The notes under the pieces are model-generated. The model was not told the DNA's origin and searched no databases. It saw only the letters and a list, made by a program, of their open reading frames with translations. Positions 57,655 to 64,000 of a stretch of 64,000 bases of DNA are shown in pieces. The translations under genes and the position numbers were made by a program. Source of the DNA: Hemibagrus wyckioides (Eukaryota; Chordata; Actinopteri; Siluriformes; Bagridae); assembly GCF_019097595.1 (NCBI RefSeq), contig NC_080712.1:25054146-25118145 (forward strand), given 5' to 3'. Position 1 is the stretch's first letter; every line of letters begins with the position of its first letter.

Positions 57655-58400
57655 AGGGGAGGCCCTCATCTCTCATGGCACATAAACTGCCTGGAAATTA
57701 GGGCATAATTTCTAGCTCTGAAACACTTTCTGAAGGGCTACCATATGTTGGTCCATGGACAACACTATACTCAAATGCAGAGGTTTTCACCATCTGAATC
57801 ACCCCTCTAGGAGCATAGGGTTATGTGGCATGGGCCTTCATTTGTAAAGGCCCAGGTTCCGAACTTGCCATCACAGAACATTTCAGACTGGCACTTCTGT
57901 TATGGGCTGGGGATCAGCTCACAATTGCTGCCCAGCCCATGGCTTTGGTGAGACCCTCAACTTCCATGGCATATAAGCTGCCTGGAAGTGAGAGCATTGT
58001 TTCTAGCATAGAAACACTTCGTCCCACAACTGTACGGCTACTCACTGGGGTTAGATGCCATCACTCATTCCTACAGTGTGCTTGGAATGTTTTCACCTCT
58101 GGGTATTAGAGCCACCAGGAGTGTAGCATTGGCCAGGAGTATCAGGAGTGTAGCATCTTCTAGTGTTCTAGTCCCCAGGGGCATCATGTCCTGTGGGGTT
58201 GATCCAGTCCTGTCAATTCACATGGCCTTTGCGGAGACCCTCAGCTTTCATAGTGCATAAGCTGCCTAGAAGTGAGTGTAGTGTTACTAGCATATAAACA
58301 CTTCCTTCTACAACTGTAGGGCTACCACATGTTGGCCTGATCAAACAGCACTAAGGTGGCCACTTAAATCACACACCAGGGCAGACTGAGCTCACACCCC
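57655..58400 (+). repeat. Three tandem ~285-bp segments within the DIRS relic
   Basis: Copies begin near 57655, 57946 and 58229. Each has a GAG(A/G)CCCTCA string, then CAT-AAGCTGCCTGGAAGT-like sequence, then GAAACACTT or AAACACTTC and GGCTAC. They cover the RNase H region. Estimated 70-75% similar by eye. Confidence 0.65.
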
Positions 58401-58960
58401 CTTATCAGTTTGGCAAATTGCTCTCCTGAGGACAATTTACATTCTGAGGTATGCAAATCTGGGACCAGACTTCTTGCTGAGGCAGGGGCTGAGGCCTGGG
58501 GGATCAGGCCTCACTGTGGTCCTGTAAGTCACTTGGAGCCTGTTTCCGGCCCTAATCATCCTGCATGCCTTCTTTCCTTGACCTCATGTGTCTCCAGAGC
58601 AAGAACAGGTGCAGCTATTGTGCCCAGTTTAGGCATTACGTCCAAGGCCTCAATCGACCTCTCAGGCCAGTGGTACAAGTCTCCTCAATTTTTCCTCCGC
58701 TTTGGTGGTCGTAACAGGGCAAATACCATAACCAAGTATCTCTCACTAGGATGCTATCACTCAGTCCTTCGAGGTGTGTGGAATGGCTTCACCTCTGGGT
58801 ATCAGGGTCCACTCTGCTAGTAGTGTAGCATCATCTAGTTCCAATTCAAATTGCCCTGCAAGAAAGGAATTTTCTGTGTTGTGGTTTTCCCATTGTGTCA
58901 AGCCATGATGTGTTCAGTTCCCTTGAAAGGGAATGTCTCAGATTACATAGGTAACCCAGT

Positions 58961-59893
58961 TACATGGGAAGGGAGTAAGACACTGCATTGTTTGCCATAC
59001 ATCAGGCATGCTGGGAATTGCACAGATACTTTGACATGAAATTCTGACTAGAATGGAATGCAGTAATACTAGTCAGTTAAGTGAAGTTTTAAAATGAGCA
59101 TTTTTGTGTCAAATACATTAACTAATGTTTGGCAAAGGTAAAAAAAAATAACATGAATAAAAAAGATGAGAAAGACATTCTGTGGTTTCTGAAGACAAAA
59201 TGAAGTCTAGTCTGCCTATTGTTGTCAATGAGAGCAGTCAGTGTAAGAAGAGGGAAAGAATACCAGGCAAACTGCAGCTCACACTGCTTTTCACAGGATA
59301 GGTTAGGCTAAGGATGACAACAGGTGGAAATAATATATTTTGTCTGTGATTTACAATTTAAAACTCTAATTAGTAATATATGAAATGAATTCCCTAGGGA
59401 CAAGGGAAATTTACAATCATTTTAGAAGATAATAGGGCAGAGTTTTTCTTACAATTTCCCACCGATATGGGTAAAGTGTTTGAACGTGAGGCAATTTTTA
59501 AAAGATAAAATATGAAGAATTATATGAAATCTGTGTGTGTATTGTACAGTACATTACAGATTTCATGGATCTAGCTCAAAATATTAAAACGAGAAACCCT
59601 CTGTTCACCGGCCCTGTCTCAGAGAGTGCAGCAGTAGGTCCATCACAACAAGGTCCTACTGCTACTTTTTCAGCCTTTTTCACTTTGGATTATTTGATTT
59701 TATTTGATATTGAATTAGACAGACATACTTTGAAAGAAGGCAAAGTGGTGATTTGAGTTATATTGTGTTTATTTATTTATATTACTGATTGAAAGAATAA
59801 TAATGTTCTGGACAACGAGCGCAATGTCTCTTAAAATCAAATAAAATCATTAAGTTGTCATTTTTATCTATAAGGGGATACCTGAGTTACTTT
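58961..59893. other. No gene recognised
   Basis: AT-rich, short frames. Confidence 0.5.
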
Positions 59894-59901
59894 ATTTATA
59901 G

Positions 59902-60097
59902 CAGTGGTGTCCAGTCTTATCCAGAAAGGGCCGGTGTGGGTGCAGGTTTTCATTCCAACTGAGCGGAAGCCACACTTGAGTCTACTGAAAGCCAAGATCT
60001 ACTGATTAGCCAGTTGGAATCAGGTGTAGCTTCTGCTTGGTTGGAATGAAAACCTGCACTCACACCGGCCCTTTCTGGATAAGATTGGACACCCCTG
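59902..60097. mobile_element. hAT MITE, 196 bp, near-palindromic
   Basis: Arms of about 58 bp, starting CAGTGGTGTCCAGTCTTATC on the left and ending GATTGGACACCCCTG on the right, are near-perfect reverse complements. ATTTATAG flanks both sides (59894-59901 and 60098-60105). Non-coding. Confidence 0.95.
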
Positions 60098-60113
60098 ATT
60101 TATAGTATAAAGT

Positions 60114-60955
60114 CACAGGGGTAGGCAAAGTCAATCCTGAAGAGCCGCTGTCCTGTAGATTTCAGCTTCAACCCTAAAGGCCTGGTCACACTACAAGACT
60201 TTAACCGTCGGCAGATCGCTTTGCTGTTCATACTGCATGACTTCACTGTATGTCTTTTTGTCCTTGTGGTGTTCACACTACACGACGCTTCGTAAATGAT
60301 CCACAAGAGGGGGTCGCACACCACACAATCTGACAACAACTCATCACTCAACGCCATCCCCAAACCATGTTTTGTCACGAAAACACACGCAACAGGTGGA
60401 TCCGGAAATGACGTGAGACTTTCGGTAGAGGTTTGTTTTGAAAATGGACATCGGCAGGAGTCTCGCTCTAAATAAATGTTAATTTATTAAAATAAATGTT
60501 GTGTCCACACTATTTTTGAAGCCATGTTGCTGCTGCTGCTACTGCTTTCTTTCCAGTGACCTCAACCTGTTGACTTGCTCTCTCATTGGCTGGAGGTCGT
60601 ACCTACAATTGACACCACGTGATGTCAAGTTGGCCGATCGTCCCAGATATTTAACATGCCAGATAGCTGGATTTTGTCTGCGAGGTGTCAGCGACGTGTC
60701 AGCTTGCCTCTTTGATGCGTTGTTGAGTAGTTCACACACAAAGATTGCCGAGCGCTGATCACCCGCTGATTTTCCCACGATCACAGCCCGATCTGTCAGC
60801 GAGCTCGTTAATTTGTAAATCGGGCTTAAAATCCTGTAGTGTGAACGAGGCTTAAGACAAAGAAGAAAAAACAAAACATAACTGTCTTGTTCAGGTGTGC
60901 TTGATTAAGGTTGGAGCTAAACTCTGTAGGACAGTGGCCTTCCAGACCCGACAAT
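60114..60955. mobile_element. Second hAT MITE, split by a Harbinger-like MITE
   Basis: 60114-60177 (CAGGGGTAGGCAAAGTCAAT, AGAGCCGCTGTCCTG) and 60856-60955 (GGTTGGAGCTAAACTCTGTA, AGGACAGTGGCC) are the two halves of a familiar fish hAT MITE type. The right terminus is degraded, so the end is approximate and no duplication is claimed. Confidence 0.7.
60178..60852. mobile_element. Harbinger-like MITE, 675 bp, nested
   Basis: Left end AGGCCTGGTCACACTAC; reverse complement of the right end AGCCTCGTTCACACTAC. TAA on both sides (60175-60177, 60853-60855). Longer form of the element at 38466-38930; non-coding. Confidence 0.9.
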
Positions 60956-62217
60956 AACTATCTTGGTATAGCACAATTTATACACAAAATTTCTGTGCTG
61001 CATTAACATGCATGCCATGCAAAGAATTTTGTAATACTATACCTGGTATTAGAATTTTTAATAATGTGCTTTTCAATTTTACATCACTGATTTGACAATT
61101 ACTGTATCAGTGAGTAAAGTGTGTACGCTTTTATATATATATTTTTTTTTTTTTAAAAGTGATAAATAGCATGGATCATGAGATGATGGGAAAGGGGCCC
61201 CCCCATACACTGCCTTTGCATAGGGCCCAAGAATTGGGGCTACACCCCTGGCAATTAGTAACTACAAATCTTCATAAGCAATATGAGAGGATATGTCCAG
61301 ATCCACAGTGATTAAACACTGTGGGATAGGCAAAGTTCATTTAATGCAGGCAAAACACATTGCTTTTATTTTTAGATTTTTATAGCGCAGACAAAACAGA
61401 GTTGTAAACCAGGGTGCAGATTAAAGCTGAGCACTGAATGGACAGTTGCCAAATGTCCATACCATAGGGCATTAGCAACCAACTGGTGAATCTCATTAAA
61501 AAAAGTAGAGAAACCTATAACCATTAAAACCCCATTAGGCAGCATGTAATTTGGTGGAACTAAATAGCAGAGAGTAATCAAAAGCACATGATACCCAGCT
61601 GGGAAACTAGGCAAATTGTTTCAATTAGAGGAGAATACAACACTGGATTATTTTTCTGAGGATCATTTTCCCCTTTCTCTCACTCATTCTCTGTCTCTTT
61701 ATAATCTCCTCACAAATTGATGTAAATGACAGGCAACTGTGTGTAACAGGAATATCTACAGGGTATCAGAAAATTCAGGAACCAATGGGAATGTCAAGTA
61801 AATATTTCATTCTGAATATGCTGCAGCAGCTAAGAAAATACTTAGCAATGGAGTGAGTATATATAGAACATGTGTTCTGAATATTAAATACAAAATTAAA
61901 GTACAAGTAGTTTTACTCTGCTTGTTTCCTGACTTTTTCAGACACCTTGTATATTACTTTTTAGGATAGTTTGTTTGCATCAACACTGAAAGCTCTAAAT
62001 TGTAATTAAAATCTCTGTCTCTAAGCTTGTAACGACACAATGTTATATTATTTTGTCAGGTGCATATCCATGAATTGTTCATATTGCTCATTCATCTGAG
62101 CTTGCATGGGCCCAAACTAATAGAGCCCAAGCACAACTGGCTGACCATTCAGTACCATCAAGTCAGTGCTTTTTTTTTTAGGCAGTTTGTGACTATCCAG
62201 CTATCCATCCATCCAAT
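60956..62217. other. No gene recognised
   Basis: Poly-T run at 61140-61154; GGGGCTACACCCCTGG near 61236 may be a MITE remnant. Short frames only. Confidence 0.45.
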
Positions 62218-62340
62218 GAGAGTAGCACACAGTGGCCACCCTGGATCCAAAATGGTGCTATTACTGTTTTCACCCCAACTTTTCACAGTATGTGTACACC
62301 AAAGAAAGCAAAATTCATGTATATGACCATCGGACACTAA
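62218..62340 (+). repeat. Dispersed repeat pair, copy 2
   Basis: Partner of 43225-43345. Confidence 0.65.
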
Positions 62341-63009
62341 TACAGCACAGACATCAACCTGTTTTTTTATTCTGCTGGAGAAACCACGAAATCTCAGCTT
62401 GAGTCCAGGCCTCCAGTCCTCAGTACTACCTGATGTTGGTTGCTGGGGAAGGGGAATTCAGAAGCAGTGTATGAGAAAGTGGAAGCATAGAGAGAAAGAA
62501 GCATAGCACAGATATTGGACTACACTGGAGACAGACGAGATCTCTGTCTCGCACTGCTTTATTTATTATTCGTCTTTTAATCACAGACTACTCTCATACA
62601 CACGACTCTGTACTAAGCTCTCTCACCACAATAGACAGCGTTTGCCCTTAAATCCCTTTTGGATTCACTATTGGGAGAGCAACAGGATTATGTGGAAGAG
62701 TGCCTCTGCCATGCTGTGTGTGTAGGAGTTATGCCTGGGCCCCTCTGCTGGAGTTGCAGGGAAGCCAGGTACTTCCAGGAACAGTGTCACATTATGTAGG
62801 TGGGGGGCAGTTGGAACAGAAGGGTTTTCACACATTCCCTTCAATAGGAGTGTAATGTCAGGAAAAAGTGAAACGGGTGGTCTCTGCTTGTACATAAATG
62901 ACAAGTGGTGCAGACAGCACACAGTCTGGGAGAACATCTGCAGCTCTGATGTAAAACTGTTGTGTAAGTCTCGGGCCATTTTATTTACCCCGAGAGTTTG
63001 GTAACATTT
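62341..63009. other. No gene recognised
   Basis: A 103-codon minus frame (62668-62979) has no recognisable domain. Confidence 0.4.
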
Positions 63010-63330
63010 TCATCTGCTCTGTTTACTTACCCCTCAATGGCAACACTTTACAGGCTGTGACACAGATGGCAGACTGTTTTCATGAACATCATACCACAAA
63101 TGCCCCTATTTTCATCATGGGGGACTTTAATTTAGATTTAAATACTGCTCTGCCAGGTTTTGAACAGTATATTAATTGTTATACCAGGAAGAATCGAATT
63201 GTAGATAAATGCTATGGTAATTTAAAACATGCTTATACAGCCATAGCTAAACCACCTCTGTCTAATTCTGATCACAATACTGTTCATTTGATCCCTACTT
63301 GCAAAACTACCCTTAACCCTTTATGTCCTG
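63010..63330 (+). pseudogene. LINE endonuclease fragment
   Basis: VYLPLNGNTLQAVTQM (frame joined by a short shift), then APIFIMGDFNLDLNTALPGF, EQYINCYTRKNRIVDKCYGN and KPPLSNSDHNTVHLIPT: the GDFN, LD/VDKCY and SDHN blocks of AP-type endonucleases in Rex1/L2-like LINEs. RT is not present to the right edge (64000). Different family from the SGNH-type LINE. Confidence 0.85.
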
Positions 63331-64000
63331 TGTGACCATTTAGTAGTGTCATATTTCATTAACAATTTTTTTTTTTAACTTAACCCAAGCCAATTGGACA
63401 GCTGTTTGATAGAGGCCTATATTTAAATAATTATGGGATAAAACACAGTTATATATTGTTCTTATTGTTGACCGAATTAAATAAATAATGCAAAGTAAGA
63501 ATTTGCTTTGGACAATGGTTTGGTTTGTTTTGGTTAAGAGCCCTAAACCCCTGGTGAAATCTATCAATGTATGGCCAGAAGATGGCATAGAAGCACTGAA
63601 ATGCTGTTTTTATGCACAGACTGGGACTTTTTTCTAGGGAAGCAAGCCTGGACTTGACATTAGTTACTTTGTACTGTTCAGAATTGCTCCTGCACAGCAA
63701 TTCTTTGTTGACGATGCCACTTAGGGACTTGCACCACAGGGGCTCACTGTAAGCACAGTTTTATATCTAAATATCTAAAACAAACAATGACAAGCTGTTG
63801 GTTAGAGGTTCGAAAAAAAACCTTGAATCAAAAACACCCAGACAATAGAACATCTATGTTCATAAAATAGGTCACACAAGAACAAAAATACAACACAAAG
63901 AAAAAAAAGAAAAAAAAGACAGCAAAACAAAAAAAATAAATAAATCAAGAAAGTACTAGTGGTAAACAAAATGCAGCAAATCACACAAACCAATAAAGTA
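63331..64000. other. No gene recognised
   Basis: AT-rich, A-rich near 63880-63945. Confidence 0.5.

Larger units (their letters stand above)
56640..58960 (+). pseudogene. DIRS retroelement relic (RT, RNase H, right end)
   Basis: RT: LMLKLIVPQIRFRDWFVTID and LKDAYLHG, then a LINE insert (56865-57156), then [19 protein letters not shown] and [20 protein letters not shown] (frames mixed). RNase H region: SWSVVLDSHP and MAHKLPGN, repeated with changes as MAYKLPGSES. Then ITHQGRLSSHPLISLANCSP and LLAEAGAEAWGIRPHC. The right end has TCAAGCCATGATG and the small palindrome GTTCCCTTGAAAGGGAA (58916-58932), like the end of the minus-strand copy near 4640-4675. Recombinase not recognised. Many stops. 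Confidence 0.78.

Noticed and set aside
62668..62979. 103-codon minus frame
   Set aside because: No motif recognised and no supporting context; may be chance.

Overview
This window looks like vertebrate, most probably teleost fish, chromosomal DNA. It is AT-rich, full of simple repeats, and dominated by transposable elements (TEs) of kinds that occur together in fish genomes: several Tc1/mariner copies, hAT and Harbinger-like MITEs, DIRS elements, a BEL/Pao relic, Ty3/gypsy elements, L2/CR1- and Rex1-like LINEs, and a fish-type L1. An otophysan (catfish or characin) is a guess only. I found no host protein-coding gene, tRNA or rRNA. Nearly all long open frames belong to decayed TEs or are antisense/simple-repeat artefacts. 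The window reads as intergenic or long-intron DNA.

Layout. 1-1385: minus-strand Tc1 relic split by a hAT-like insert. 3130-4690: LINE fragment, then a minus-strand DIRS relic. 4800-5110: SINE-like piece and a long ATT array. 5409-5836: solo LTR with a perfect target-site duplication (TSD). 5850-9330: no recognisable gene. 9336-10583: complete Tc1 with 29-bp inverted ends, broken by one stop codon. 11801-12588: Harbinger-like MITE with repeated subterminal motifs. 13069-13365: dispersed repeat (second copy 37726-38015). 15916-18058: hAT-type unit holding a minisatellite and a LINE fragment. 18235-22790: Ty3/gypsy chromovirus relic split by a 2.3-kb unidentified insert.

23877-24567: LINE pieces of both orientations. 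24568-27919: Ty3/gypsy element with both LTRs and a TSD but most of the integrase deleted. 29866-30173 and 36893-37214: two solo LTRs of one family in opposite orientation. 30178-32530: Tc1 relic split by an unclassified 1.9-kb inverted-repeat transposon. 34430-35590: LINE piece and a perfect 63-bp-arm inverted duplication. 38200-41115: LINE with an SGNH-esterase ORF1 and an endonuclease, carrying a MITE and an inverted-repeat element. 43436-45430: LINE tails around a 1.4-kb hAT unit. 45948-46352: BEL/Pao integrase relic. 46538-46927: another Tc1 relic. 47150-50640: minus-strand copy of the SGNH-type LINE split by a 1985-bp LTR-like insert. 50690-51025: gypsy RT fragment. 51505-55366: degraded L1. 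56640-58960: DIRS relic with a LINE insert and a tandemly repeated segment. 59902-60955: three MITEs, one nested in another. 63010-63320: LINE endonuclease fragment.

The genes do not work together as a pathway; what the window records is an order of insertions. Several boundaries can be fixed to the base from TSDs, and two nested insertions can be checked against intact relatives in the window or against the expected uninterrupted coding frame. The least explained segments are 30252-32153, 19765-22095 and the 35-kb inverted repeats.
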